Of a stretch of 64,000 nt of DNA, positions 8,820 to 23,800 are shown piece after piece. The notes under the pieces were generated by a model. That model did no database searches and had not been told where the DNA came from. It was given only the letters and a program-made list of their open reading frames with translations. Positions within the stretch are counted from its first letter, which is position 1, and every line of letters begins with the position of its first letter. The DNA is from Macrothele yani (lineage: Eukaryota > Arthropoda > Arachnida > Araneae > Macrothelidae), in contig CM077034.1 in the NCBI GenBank assembly GCA_039090855.1, positions 227,318,701 through 227,382,700 on the forward strand, in the 5' to 3' direction. The position numbers and the translations under genes are program-made.

Positions 8820-11800
8820 TGATCATTTTTTTGAGAATTTTTAGGAAGGGAGTGTCTGACCCCAGGTCTTAAACAACCCTTAAAAATAGGAAGCTAGGAG
8901 ATTTGGGCTAGAGTGCCCGATAGGAAAGTGACACGGAAGCGAGGCAGAAGACGCCCTTATTTACTACAGGTAGTCAGAAGGCTTAACGTGCCCATTCAAT
9001 GCTGTAGTAGATCGGATCTGATCATATGTAGAGGATTTTAGGAAGGGAGTGTCTGACCCCAGGTCTTAAACAACCCTTAGAAATAGCAAGCTAGGAGATT
9101 TGGGCTAGAGTGCCCGATACGAAAGTCACACGGAAGCGAGGTAGAAGACGCCCTTATTTACTACCGGGGGTCAGAAGGCTTAACGTGCCCATTCAATGCT
9201 CTAGTAGATCAGATCAGATCAGATCATATGTAGAGGATTTTAGGAAGGGAGTGTCTGACCCCAGGTCTTAAACAACCCTTAGAAATAGGAAGCTAGGAGA
9301 TTTGGGCTAGAGTGCCCGATAGGAAAGTGACACGGAAGTGAGGTAAAAGACGCCCTTATTTACTACCGGGAGTCAGAAGGCTTAACGTGCCCATTCAATG
9401 CTCTAGTAGATCAGATCATATCAGATCATATGTAGAGGATTTTAGGAAGGGAGTGTCTGACCCCAGGTCTTAAACAACCCTTAGAAATAGGAAGCTAGGA
9501 GATTTGGGCTAGAGTGCCCGATAGGAAAGTGACACGGAAGTGAGGTAAAAGACGCCCTTATTTACTACCGGGAGTCAGAAGGCTTAACGTGCCCATTCAA
9601 TGCTCTAGTAGATCAGATCATATCAGATCATATGTAGAGGATTTTAGGAAGGGAGTGTCTGACCCCAGGTCTTAAACAACCCTTAGAAATAGGAAGCTAG
9701 GAGATTTGGGCTAGAGTGCCCGATAGGAAAGTGACACGGAAGCGAGGTAGAAGACGCCCTTATTTACTACCGGGGGTCAGAAGGCTTAACGTGCCCATTC
9801 AATGCTCTAGTAGATCAGATCATATCAGATCATATGTAGAGGATTTTAGGAAGGGAGTGTCTGACCCCAGGTCTTAAACAACCCTTAGAAATAGGAAGCT
9901 AGGAGATTTGGGCTAGAGTGCCCGATAGGAAAGTGACACGGAAGCGAGGTAGAAGACGCCCTTATTTACTACCGGGGGTCAGAAGGCTTAACGTGCCCAT
10001 TCAATGCTCTAGTAGATCAGATCAGATCATATGTAGAGGATTTTAGGAAGGGAGTGTCTGACCCCAGGTCTTAAACAACCCTTAGAAATAGGAAGCTAGG
10101 AGATTTGGGCTAGAGTGCCCGATAGGAAAGTGACACGGAAGTGAGGTAAAAGACGCCCTTATTTACTACCGGGGGTCAGAAGGCTTAACGTGCCCATTCA
10201 ATGCTCTAGTAGATCAGATCAGATCATATGTAGAGGATTTTAGGAAGGGAGTGTCTGACCCCAGGTCTTAAACAACCCTTAGAAATAGGAAGCTAGGAGA
10301 TTTGGGCTAGAGTGCCCCATAGGAAAGTGACACGGAAGCGAGATAGAAGACGCCCTTATTTACTACCGGGGGTCAGAAGGCTTAACGTGCCCATTCAATG
10401 CTCTAGTAGATCAGATCAGATCATATGTAGAGGATTTTAGGAAGGGAGTGTCTGACCCCAGGTCTTAAACAACCCTTAGAAATAGGAAGCTAGGAGATTT
10501 GGGCTAGAGTGCCGCATAGGAAAGTGACACGGAAGCGAGATAGAAGACGCCCTTATTTACTACCGGGGGTCAGAAGGCTTAACGTGCCCATTCAATGCTC
10601 TAGTAGATCAGATCAGATCATATGTAGAGGATTTTAGGAAGGGAGTGTCTGACCCCAGGTCTTAAACAACCCTTAGAAATAGGAAGCTAGGAGATTTGGG
10701 CTAGAGTGCCCGATAGGAAAGTGACACGGAAGTGAGGTAAAAGACGCCCTTATTTACTACCGGGGGTCAGAAGGCTTAACGTGCCCATTCAATGCTCTAG
10801 TAGATCAGATCAGATCATATGTAGAGGATTTTAGGAAGGGAGTGTCTGACCCCAGGTCTTAAACAACCCTTAGAAATAGGAAGCTAGGAGATTTGGGCTA
10901 GAGTGCCCCATAGGAAAGTGACACGGAAGCGAGATAGAAGACGCCCTTATTTACTACCGGGGGTCAGAAGGCTTAACGTGCCCATTCAATGCTCTAGTAG
11001 ATCAGATCAGATCATATGTAGAGGATTTTAGGAAGGGAGTGTCTGACCCCAGGTCTTAAACAACCCTTAGAAATAGGAAGCTAGGAGATTTGGGCTAGAG
11101 TGCCCGATAGGAAAGTGACACGGAAGTGAGGTAAAAGACGCCCTTATTTACTACCGGGGGTCAGAAGGCTTAACGTGCCCATTCAATGCTCTAGTAGATC
11201 AGATCAGATCATATGTAGAGGATTTTAGGAAGGGAGTGTCTGACCCCAGGTCTTAAACAACCCTTAGAAATAGGAAGCTAGGAGATTTGGGCTAGAGTGC
11301 CCCATAGGAAAGTGACACGGAAGCGAGATAGAAGACGCCCTTATTTACTACCGGGGGTCAGAAGGCTTAACGTGCCCATTCAATGCTCTAGTAGATCAGA
11401 TCAGATCATATGTAGAGGATTTTAGGAAGGGAGTGTCTGACCCCAGGTCTTAAACAACCCTTAGAAATAGGAAGCTAGGAGATTTGGGCTAGAGTGCCCG
11501 ATAGGAAAGTGACACGGAAGTGAGGTAAAAGACGCCCTTATTTACTACCGGGGGTCAGAAGGCTTAACGTGCCCATTCAATGCTCTAGTAGATCAGATCA
11601 GATCATATGTAGAGGATTTTAGGAAGGGAGTGTCTGACCCCAGGTCTTAAACAACCCTTAGAAATAGGAAGCTAGGAGATTTGGGCTAGAGTGCCCCATA
11701 GGAAAGTGACACGGAAGCGAGATAGAAGACGCCCTTATTTACTACCGGGGGTCAGAAGGCTTAACATGCCCATTCAATGCTCTAGTAGATCAGATCAGAT

Positions 11801-14800
11801 CATATGTAGAGGATTTTAGGAAGGGAGTGTCTGACCCCAGGTCTTAAACAACCCTTAGAAATAGGAAGCTAGGAGATTTGGGCTAGAGTGCCCCATAGGA
11901 AAGTGACACGGAAGCGAGATAGAAGACGCCCTTATTTACTACCGGGGGTCAGAAGGCTTAACGTGCCCATTCAATGCTCTAGTAGATCAGATCAGATCAT
12001 ATGTAGAGGATTTTAGGAAGGGAGTGTCTGACCCCAGGTCTTAAACAACCCTTAGAAATAGGAAGCTAGGAGATTTGGGCTAGAGTGCCCGATAGGAAAG
12101 TGACACGGAAGTGAGGTAAAAGACGCCCTTATTTACTACCGGGGGTCAGAAGGCTTAACGTGCCCATTCAATGCTCTAGTAGATCAGATCAGATCATATG
12201 TAGAGGATTTTAGGAAGGGAGTGTCTGACCCCAGGTCTTAAACAACCCTTAGAAATAGGAAGCTAGGAGATTTGGGCTAGAGTGCCCCATAGGAAAGTGA
12301 CACGGAAGCGAGATAGAAGACGCCCTTATTTACTACCGGGGGTCAGAAGGCTTAACGTGCCCATTCAATGCTCTAGTAGATCAGATCAGATCATATGTAG
12401 AGGATTTTTAGGAAGGGAGTGTCTGACCCCAGGTCTTAAACAACCCTTAGAAATAGGAAGCTAGGAGATTTGGGCTAGAGTGCCCGATAGGAAAGTGACA
12501 CGGAAGTGAGGTAAAAGACGCCCTTATTTACTACCGGGGGTCAGAAGGCTTAACGTGCCCATTCAATGCTCTAGTAGATCAGATCAGATCATATGTAGAG
12601 GATTTTAGGAAGGGAGTGTCTGACCCCAGGTCTTAAACAACCCTTAGAAATAGGAAGCTAGGAGATTTGGGCTAGAGTGCCCCATAGGAAAGTGACACGG
12701 AAGCGAGGTAGAAGACGCCCTTATTTACTACCGGGGGTCAGAAGGCTTAACGTGCCCATTCAATGCTCTAGTAGATCAGATCTGATCATATGTAGAGGAT
12801 TTTAGGAAAGAAGTATCTGACCCCAGGTCTTAAACAACCCTTAGAAATAGGAAGCTAGGAGATTTGGGCTAGAGTGCCCCATAGGAAAGTGACACGGAAG
12901 CGAGATAGAAGACGCCCTTATTTACTACCGGGGGTCAGAAGGCTTAACGTGCCCATTCAATGCTCTAGTAGATCAGATCAGATCATATGTAGAGGATTTT
13001 AGGAAGGGAGTGTCTGACCCCAGGTCTTAAACAACCCTTAGAAATAGGAAGCTAGGAGATTTGGGCTAGAGTGCCCGATAGGAAAGTGACACGGAAGTGA
13101 GGTAAAAGACGCCCTTATTTACTACCGGGGGTCAGAAGGCTTAACGTGCATATTCAATGCTCTAGTAGATCAGATCAGATCATATGTAGAGGATTTTAGG
13201 AAGGGAGTGTCTGACCCCAGGTCTTAAACAACCCTTAGAAATAGGAAGCTAGGAGATTTGGGCTAGAGTGCCCCATAGGAAAGTGACACGGAAGCGAGAT
13301 AGAAGACGCCCTTATTTACTACCGGGGTCAGAAGGCTTAACGTGCCCATTCAATGCTCTAGTAGATCAGATCAGATCATATGTAGAGGATTTTAGGAAGG
13401 GAGTGTCTGACCCCAGGTCTTAAACAACCCTTAGAAATAGGAAGCTAGGAGATTTGGGCTAGAGTGCCCGATAGGAAAGTGACACGGAAGTGAGGTAAAA
13501 GACGCCCTTATTTACTACCGGGGGTCAGAAGGCTTAACGTGCCCATTCAATGCTCTAGTAGATCAGATCAGATCATATGTAGAGGATTTTAGGAAGGGAG
13601 TGTCTGACCCCAGGTCTTAAACAACCCTTAGAAATAGGAAGCTAGGAGATTTGGGCTAGAGTGCCCCATAGGAAAGTGACACGGAAGCGAGGTAGAAGAC
13701 GCCCTTATTTACTACCGGGGGTCAGAAGGCTTAACGTGCCCATTCAATGCTCTAGTAGATCAGATCTGATCATATGTAGAGGATTTTAGGAAAGAAGTAT
13801 CTGACCCCAGGTCTTAAACAACCCTTAGAAATAGGAAGCTAGGAGATTTGGGCTAGAGTGCCCCATAGGAAAGTGACACGGAAGCGAGATAGAAGACGCC
13901 CTTATTTACTACCGGGGGTCAGAAGGCTTAACGTGCCCATTCAATGCTCTAGTAGATCAGATCAGATCATATGTAGAGGATTTTAGGAAGGGAGTGTCTG
14001 ACCCCAGGTCTTAAACAACCCTTAGAAATAGGAAGCTAGGAGATTTGGGCTAGAGTGCCCGATAGGAAAGTGACACGGAAGTGAGGTAAAAGACGCCCTT
14101 ATTTACTACCGGGGGTCAGAAGGCTTAACGTGCCCATTCAATGCTCTAGTAGATCAGATCAGATCATATGTAGAGGATTTTAGGAAGGGAGTGTCTGACC
14201 CCAGGTCTTAAACAACCCTTAGAAATAGGAAGCTAGGAGATTTGGGCTAGAGTGCCCCATAGGAAAGTGACACGGAAGCGAGATAGAAGACGCCCTTATT
14301 TACTACCGGGGGTCAGAAGGCTTAACGTGCCCATTCAATGCTCTAGTAGATCAGATCAGATCATATGTAGAGGATTTTAGGAAGGGAGTGTCTGACCCCA
14401 GGTCTTAAACAACCCTTAGAAATAGGAAGCTAGGAGATTTGGGCTAGAGTGCCCCATAGGAAAGTGACACGGAAGCGAGGTAGAAGACGCCCTTATTTAC
14501 TACCGGGGGTCAGAAGGCTTAACGTGCCCATTCAATGCTCTAGTAGATCAGATCTGATCATATGTAGAGGATTTTAGGAAAGAAGTATCTGACCCCAGGT
14601 CTTAAACAACCCTTAGAAATAGGAAGCTAGGAGATTTGGGCTAGAGTGCCCCATAGGAAAGTGACACGGAAGCGAGATAGAAGACGCCCTTATTTACTAC
14701 CGGGGGTCAGAAGGCTTAACGTGCCCATTCAATGCTCTAGTAGATCAGATCAGATCATATGTAGAGGATTTTAGGAAGGGAGTGTCTGACCCCAGGTCTT

Positions 14801-17800
14801 AAACAACCCTTAGAAATAGGAAGCTAGGAGATTTGGGCTAGAGTGCCCCATAGGAAAGTGACACGGAAGCGAGGTAGAAGACGCCCTTATTTACTACCGG
14901 GGGTCAGAAGGCTTAACGTGCCCATTCAATGCTCTAGTAGATCAGATCTGATCATATGTAGAGGATTTTAGGAAAGAAGTATCTGACCCCAGGTCTTAAA
15001 CAACCCTTAGAAATAGGAAGCTAGGAGATTTGGGCTAGAGTGCCCCATAGGAAAGTGACACGGAAGCGAGATAGAAGACGCCCTTATTTACTACCGGGGG
15101 TCAGAAGGCTTAACGTGCCCATTCAATGCTCTAGTAGATCAGATCAGATCATATGTAGAGGATTTTAGGAAGGGAGTGTCTGACCCCAGGTCTTAAACAA
15201 CCCTTAGAAATAGGAAGCTAGGAGATTTGGGCTAGAGTGCCCCATAGGAAAGTGACACGGAAGCGAGGTAGAAGACGCCCTTATTTACTACCGGGGGTCA
15301 GAAGGCTTAACGTGCCCATTCAATGCTCTAGTAGATCAGATCTGATCATATGTAGAGGATTTTAGGAAAGAAGTATCTGACCCCAGGTCTTAAACAACCC
15401 TTAGAAATAGGAAGCTAGGAGATTTGGGCTAGAGTGCCCCATAGGAAAGTGACACGGAAGCGAGATAGAAGACGCCCTTATTTACTACCGGGGGTCAGAA
15501 GGCTTAACGTGCCCATTCAATGCTCTAGTAGATCAGATCAGATCATATGTAGAGGATTTTAGGAAGGGAGTGTCTGACCCCAGGTCTTAAACAACCCTTA
15601 GAAATAGGAAGCTAGGAGATTTGGGCTAGAGTGCCCGATAGGAAAGTGACACGGAAGTGAGGTAAAAGACGCCCTTATTTACTACCGGGGGTCAGAAGGC
15701 TTAACGTGCCCATTCAATGCTCTAGTAGATCAGATCAGATCATATGTAGAGGATTTTAGGAAGGGAGTGTCTGACCCCAGGTCTTAAACAACCCTTAGAA
15801 ATAGGAAGCTAGGAGATTTGGGCTAGAGTGCCCCATAGGAAAGTGACACGGAAGCGAGATAGAAGACGCCCTTATTTACTACCGGGGGTCAGAAGGCTTA
15901 ACGTGCCCATTCAATGCTCTAGTAGATCAGATCAGATCATATGTAGAGGATTTTAGGAAGGGAGTGTCTGACCCCAGGTCTTAAACAACCCTTAGAAATA
16001 GGAAGCTAGGAGATTTGGGCTAGAGTGCCCGATAGGAAAGTGACACGGAAGTGAGGTAAAAGACGCCCTTATTTACTACCGGGGGTCAGAAGGCTTAACG
16101 TGCCCATTCAATGCTCTAGTAGATCAGATCAGATCATATGTAGAGGATTTTAGGAAGGGAGTGTCTGACCCCAGGTCTTAAACAACCCTTAGAAATAGGA
16201 AGCTAGGAGATTTGGGCTAGAGTGCCCCATAGGAAAGTGACACGGAAGCGAGATAGAAGACGCCCTTATTTACTACCGGGGGTCAGAAGGCTTAACGTGC
16301 CCATTCAATGCTCTAGTAGATCAGATCAGATCATATGTAGAGGATTTTAGGAAGGGAGTGTCTGACCCCAGGTCTTAAACAACCCTTAGAAATAGGAAGC
16401 TAGGAGATTTGGGCTAGAGTGCCCGATAGGAAAGTGACACGGAAGTGAGGTAAAAGACGCCCTTATTTACTACCGGGGGTCAGAAGGCTTAACGTGCCCA
16501 TTCAATGCTCTAGTAGATCAGATCAGATCATATGTAGAGGATTTTAGGAAGGGAGTGTCTGACCCCAGGTCTTAAACAACCCTTAGAAATAGGAAGCTAG
16601 GAGATTTGGGCTAGAGTGCCCCATAGGAAAGTGACACGGAAGCGAGATAGAAGACGCCCTTATTTACTACCGGGGTCAGAAGGCTTAACGTGCCCATTCA
16701 ATGCTCTAGTAGATCAGATCAGATCATATGTAGAGGATTTTAGGAAGGGAGTGTCTGACCCCAGGTCTTAAACAACCCTTAGAAATAGGAAGCTAGGAGA
16801 TTTGGGCTAGAGTGCCGCATAGGAAAGTGACACGGAAGCGAGATAGAAGACGCCCTTATTTACTACCGGGGGTCAGAAGGCTTAACGTGCCCATTCAATG
16901 CTCTAGTAGATCAGATCAGATCATATGTAGAGGATTTTAGGAAGGGAGTGTCTGACCCCAGGTCTTAAACAACCCTTAGAAATAGGAAGCTAGGAGATTT
17001 GGGCTAGAGTGCCCCATAGGAAAGTGACACGGAAGCGAGATAGAAGACGCCCTTATTTACTACCGGGGGTCAGAAGGCTTAACGTGCCCATTCAATGCTC
17101 TAGTAGATCAGATCAGATCATATGTAGAGGATTTTAGGAAGGGAGTGTCTGACCCCAGGTCTTAAACAACCCTTAGAAATAGGAAGCTAGGAGATTTGGG
17201 CTAGAGTGCCCCATAGGAAAGTGACACGGAAGCGAGGTAGAAGACGCCCTTATTTACTACCGGGGGTCAGAAGGCTTAACGTGCCCATTCAATGCTCTAG
17301 TAGATCAGATCTGATCATATGTAGAGGATTTTAGGAAAGAAGTATCTGACCCCAGGTCTTAAACAACCCTTAGAAATAGGAAGCTAGGAGATTTGGGCTA
17401 GAGTGCCCCATAGGAAAGTGACACGGAAGCGAGGTAGAAGACGCCCTTATTTACTACCGGGGGTCAGAAGGCTTAACGTGCCCATTCAATGCTCTAGTAG
17501 ATCAGATCTGATCATATGTAGAGGATTTTAGGAAAGAAGTATCTGACCCCAGGTCTTAAACAACCCTTAGAAATAGGAAGCTAGGAGATTTGGGCTAGAG
17601 TGCCCCATAGGAAAGTGACACGGAAGCGAGATAGAAGACGCCCTTATTTACTACCGGGGGTCAGAAGGCTTAACGTGCCCATTCAATGCTCTAGTAGATC
17701 AGATCTGATCATATGTAGAGGATTTTAGGAAAGAAGTATCTGACCCCAGGTCTTAAACAACCCTTAGAAATAGGAAGCTAGGAGATTTGGGCTAGAGTGC

Positions 17801-20800
17801 CCCATAGGAAAGTGACACGGAAGCGAGATAGAAGACGCCCTTATTTACTACCGGGGGTCAGAAGGCTTAACGTGCCCATTCAATGCTCTAGTAGATCAGA
17901 TCAGATCATATGTAGAGGATTTTTAGGAAGGGAGTGTCTGACCCCAGGTCTTAAACAACCCTTAGAAATAGGAAGCTAGGAGATTTGGGCTAGAGTGCCC
18001 GATAGGAAAGTGACACGGAAGTGAGGTAAAAGACGCCCTTATTTACTACCGGGGGTCAGAAGGCTTAACGTGCCCATTCAATGCTCTAGTAGATCAGATC
18101 AGATCATATGTAGAGGATTTTAGGAAGGGAGTGTCTGACCCCAGGTCTTAAACAACCCTTAGAAATAGGAAGCTAGGAGATTTGGGCTAGAGTGCCCCAT
18201 AGGAAAGTGACACGGAAGCGAGATAGAAGACGCCCTTATTTACTACCGGGGGTCAGAAGGCTTAACGTGCCCATTCAATGCTCTAGTAGATCAGATCAGA
18301 TCATATGTAGAGGATTTTAGGAAGGGAGTGTCTGACCCCAGGTCTTAAACAACCCTTAGAAATAGGAAGCTAGGAGATTTGGGCTAGAGTGCCCGATAGG
18401 AAAGTGACACGGAAGTGAGGTAAAAGACGCCCTTATTTACTACCGGGGGTCAGAAGGCTTAACGTGCCCATTCAATGCTCTAGTAGATCAGATCAGATCA
18501 TATGTAGAGGATTTTAGGAAGGGAGTGTCTGACCCCAGGTCTTAAACAACCCTTAGAAATAGGAAGCTAGGAGATTTGGGCTAGAGTGCCCCATAGGAAA
18601 GTGACACGGAAGCGAGATAGAAGACGCCCTTATTTACTACCGGGGGTCAGAAGGCTTAACGTGCCCATTCAATGCTCTAGTAGATCAGATCAGATCATAT
18701 GTAGAGGATTTTAGGAAGGGAGTGTCTGACCCCAGGTCTTAAACAACCCTTAGAAATAGGAAGCTAGGAGATTTGGGCTAGAGTGCCGCATAGGAAAGTG
18801 ACACGGAAGCGAGATAGAAGACGCCCTTATTTACTACCGGGGGTCAGAAGGCTTAACGTGCCCATTCAATGCTCTAGTAGATCAGATCAGATCATATGTA
18901 GAGGATTTTAGGAAGGGAGTGTCTGACCCCAGGTCTTAAACAACCCTTAGAAATAGGAAGCTAGGAGATTTGGGCTAGAGTGCCCGATAGGAAAGTGACA
19001 CGGAAGTGAGGTAAAAGACGCCCTTATTTACTACCGGGGGTCAGAAGGCTTAACGTGCCCATTCAATGCTCTAGTAGATCAGATCAGATCATATGTAGAG
19101 GATTTTAGGAAGGGAGTGTCTGACCCCAGGTCTTAAACAACCCTTAGAAATAGGAAGCTAGGAGATTTGGGCTAGAGTGCCCCATAGGAAAGTGACACGG
19201 AAGCGAGATAGAAGACGCCCTTATTTACTACCGGGGGTCAGAAGGCTTAACGTGCCCATTCAATGCTCTAGTAGATCAGATCAGATCATATGTAGAGGAT
19301 TTTAGGAAGGGAGTGTCTGACCCCAGGTCTTAAACAACCCTTAGAAATAGGAAGCTAGGAGATTTGGGCTAGAGTGCCCGATAGGAAAGTGACACGGAAG
19401 TGAGGTAAAAGACGCCCTTATTTACTACCGGGGGTCAGAAGGCTTAACGTGCCCATTCAATGCTCTAGTAGATCAGATCAGATCATATGTAGAGGATTTT
19501 AGGAAGGGAGTGTCTGACCCCAGGTCTTAAACAACCCTTAGAAATAGGAAGCTAGGAGATTTGGGCTAGAGTGCCCCATAGGAAAGTGACACGGAAGCGA
19601 GATAGAAGACGCCCTTATTTACTACCGGGGGTCAGAAGGCTTAACGTGCCCATTCAATGCTCTAGTAGATCAGATCAGATCATATGTAGAGGATTTTAGG
19701 AAGGGAGTGTCTGACCCCAGGTCTTAAACAACCCTTAGAAATAGGAAGCTAGGAGATTTGGGCTAGAGTGCCCGATAGGAAAGTGACACGGAAGTGAGGT
19801 AAAAGACGCCCTTATTTACTACCGGGGGTCAGAAGGCTTAACGTGCCCATTCAATGCTCTAGTAGATCAGATCAGATCATATGTAGAGGATTTTAGGAAG
19901 GGAGTGTCTGACCCCAGGTCTTAAACAACCCTTAGAAATAGGAAGCTAGGAGATTTGGGCTAGAGTGCCCCATAGGAAAGTGACACGGAAGCGAGATAGA
20001 AGACGCCCTTATTTACTACCGGGGGTCAGAAGGCTTAACATGCCCATTCAATGCTCTAGTAGATCAGATCAGATCATATGTAGAGGATTTTAGGAAGGGA
20101 GTGTCTGACCCCAGGTCTTAAACAACCCTTAGAAATAGGAAGCTAGGAGATTTGGGCTAGAGTGCCCCATAGGAAAGTGACACGGAAGCGAGATAGAAGA
20201 CGCCCTTATTTACTACCGGGGTCAGAAGGCTTAACGTGCCCATTCAATGCTCTAGTAGATCAGATCAGATCATATGTAGAGGATTTTAGGAAGGGAGTGT
20301 CTGACCCCAGGTCTTAAACAACCCTTAGAAATAGGAAGCTAGGAGATTTGGGCTAGAGTGCCCGATAGGAAAGTGACACGGAAGTGAGGTAAAGACGCCC
20401 TTATTTACTACCGGGGGTCAGAAGGCTTAACGTGCCCATTCAATGCTCTAGTAGATCAGATCAGATCATATGTAGAGGATTTTAGGAAGGGAGTGTCTGA
20501 CCCCAGGTCTTAAACAACCCTTAGAAATAGGAAGCTAGGAGATTTGGGCTAGAGTGCCCCATAGGAAAGTGACACGGAAGCGAGATAGAAGACGCCCTTA
20601 TTTACTACCGGGGGTCAGAAGGCTTAACGTGCCCATTCAATGCTCTAGTAGATCAGATCAGATCATATGTAGAGGATTTTAGGAAGGGAGTGTCTGACCC
20701 CAGGTCTTAAACAACCCTTAGAAATAGGAAGCTAGGAGATTTGGGCTAGAGTGCCCGATAGGAAAGTGACACGGAAGTGAGGTAAAAGACGCCCTTATTT

Positions 20801-23800
20801 ACTACCGGGGGTCAGAAGGCTTAACGTGCCCATTCAATGCTCTAGTAGATCAGATCAGATCATATGTAGAGGATTTTAGGAAGGGAGTGTCTGACCCCAG
20901 GTCTTAAACAACCCTTAGAAATAGGAAGCTAGGAGATTTGGGCTAGAGTGCCCCATAGGAAAGTGACACGGAAGCGAGGTAGAAGACGCCCTTATTTACT
21001 ACCGGGGGTCAGAAGGCTTAACGTGCCCATTCAATGCTCTAGTAGATCAGATCTGATCATATGTAGAGGATTTTAGGAAAGAAGTATCTGACCCCAGGTC
21101 TTAAACAACCCTTAGAAATAGGAAGCTAGGAGATTTGGGCTAGAGTGCCCCATAGGAAAGTGACACGGAAGCGAGATAGAAGACGCCCTTATTTACTACC
21201 GGGGGTCAGAAGGCTTAACGTGCCCATTCAATGCTCTAGTAGATCAGATCAGATCATATGTAGAGGATTTTAGGAAGGGAGTGTCTGACCCCAGGTCTTA
21301 AACAACCCTTAGAAATAGGAAGCTAGGAGATTTGGGCTAGAGTGCCCGATAGGAAAGTGACACGGAAGTGAGGTAAAAGACGCCCTTATTTACTACCGGG
21401 GGTCAGAAGGCTTAACGTGCATATTCAATGCTCTAGTAGATCAGATCAGATCATATGTAGAGGATTTTAGGAAGGGAGTGTCTGACCCCAGGTCTTAAAC
21501 AACCCTTAGAAATAGGAAGCTAGGAGATTTGGGCTAGAGTGCCCCATAGGAAAGTGACACGGAAGCGAGATAGAAGACGCCCTTATTTACTACCGGGGTC
21601 AGAAGGCTTAACGTGCCCATTCAATGCTCTAGTAGATCAGATCAGATCATATGTAGAGGATTTTAGGAAGGGAGTGTCTGACCCCAGGTCTTAAACAACC
21701 CTTAGAAATAGGAAGCTAGGAGATTTGGGCTAGAGTGCCCGATAGGAAAGTGACACGGAAGTGAGGTAAAAGACGCCCTTATTTACTACCGGGGGTCAGA
21801 AGGCTTAACGTGCCCATTCAATGCTCTAGTAGATCAGATCAGATCATATGTAGAGGATTTTAGGAAGGGAGTGTCTGACCCCAGGTCTTAAACAACCCTT
21901 AGAAATAGGAAGCTAGGAGATTTGGGCTAGAGTGCCCCATAGGAAAGTGACACGGAAGCGAGGTAGAAGACGCCCTTATTTACTACCGGGGGTCAGAAGG
22001 CTTAACGTGCCCATTCAATGCTCTAGTAGATCAGATCTGATCATATGTAGAGGATTTTAGGAAAGAAGTATCTGACCCCAGGTCTTAAACAACCCTTAGA
22101 AATAGGAAGCTAGGAGATTTGGGCTAGAGTGCCCCATAGGAAAGTGACACGGAAGCGAGATAGAAGACGCCCTTATTTACTACCGGGGGTCAGAAGGCTT
22201 AACGTGCCCATTCAATGCTCTAGTAGATCAGATCAGATCATATGTAGAGGATTTTAGGAAGGAGTGTCTGACCCCAGGTCTTAAACAACCCTTAGAAATA
22301 GGAAGCTAGGAGATTTGGGCTAGAGTGCCCGATAGGAAAGTGACACGGAAGTGAGGTAAAGACGCCCTTATTTACTACCGGGGGTCAGAAGGCTTAACGT
22401 GCCCATTCAATGCTCTAGTAGATCAGATCAGATCATATGTAGAGGATTTTAGGAAGGGAGTGTCTGACCCCAGGTCTTAAACAACCCTTAGAAATAGGAA
22501 GCTAGGAGATTTGGGCTAGAGTGCCCCATAGGAAAGTGACACGGAAGCGAGATAGAAGACGCCCTTATTTACTACCGGGGGTCAGAAGGCTTAACGTGCC
22601 CATTCAATGCTCTAGTAGATCAGATCAGATCATATGTAGAGGATTTTAGGAAGGGAGTGTCTGACCCCAGGTCTTAAACAACCCTTAGAAATAGGAAGCT
22701 AGGAGATTTGGGCTAGAGTGCCCGATAGGAAAGTGACACGGAAGTGAGGTAAAAAGACGCCCTTATTTACTACCGGGGGTCAGAAGGCTTAACGTGCCCA
22801 TTCAATGCTCTAGTAGATCAGATCAGATCATATGTAGAGGATTTTAGGAAGGGAGTGTCTGACCCCAGGTCTTAAACAACCCTTAGAAATAGGAAGCTAG
22901 GAGATTTGGGCTAGAGTGCCCCATAGGAAAGTGACACGGAAGCGAGGTAGAAGACGCCCTTATTTACTACCGGGGGTCAGAAGGCTTAACGTGCCCATTC
23001 AATGCTCTAGTAGATCAGATCTGATCATATGTAGAGGATTTTAGGAAAGAAGTATCTGACCCCAGGTCTTAAACAACCCTTAGAAATAGGAAGCTAGGAG
23101 ATTTGGGCTAGAGTGCCCCATAGGAAAGTGACACGGAAGCGAGATAGAAGACGCCCTTATTTACTACCGGGGGTCAGAAGGCTTAACGTGCCCATTCAAT
23201 GCTCTAGTAGATCAGATCAGATCATATGTAGAGGATTTTAGGAAGGGAGTGTCTGACCCCAGGTCTTAAACAACCCTTAGAAATAGGAAGCTAGGAGATT
23301 TGGGCTAGAGTGCCCCATAGGAAAGTGACACGGAAGCGAGGTAGAAGACGCCCTTATTTACTACCGGGGGTCAGAAGGCTTAACGTGCCCATTCAATGCT
23401 CTAGTAGATCAGATCTGATCATATGTAGAGGATTTTAGGAAAGAAGTATCTGACCCCAGGTCTTAAACAACCCTTAGAAATAGGAAGCTAGGAGATTTGG
23501 GCTAGAGTGCCCCATAGGAAAGTGACACGGAAGCGAGATAGAAGACGCCCTTATTTACTACCGGGGGTCAGAAGGCTTAACGTGCCCATTCAATGCTCTA
23601 GTAGATCAGATCAGATCATATGTAGAGGATTTTAGGAAGGGAGTGTCTGACCCCAGGTCTTAAACAACCCTTAGAAATAGGAAGCTAGGAGATTTGGGCT
23701 AGAGTGCCCCATAGGAAAGTGACACGGAAGCGAGGTAGAAGACGCCCTTATTTACTACCGGGGGTCAGAAGGCTTAACGTGCCCATTCAATGCTCTAGTA

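Noticed and set aside
12282..17979. Two identical 60-codon open frames in the 197-bp array
   Set aside because: They result from one extra T in a satellite unit that was later block-duplicated. They use a GTG start and have no coding character.
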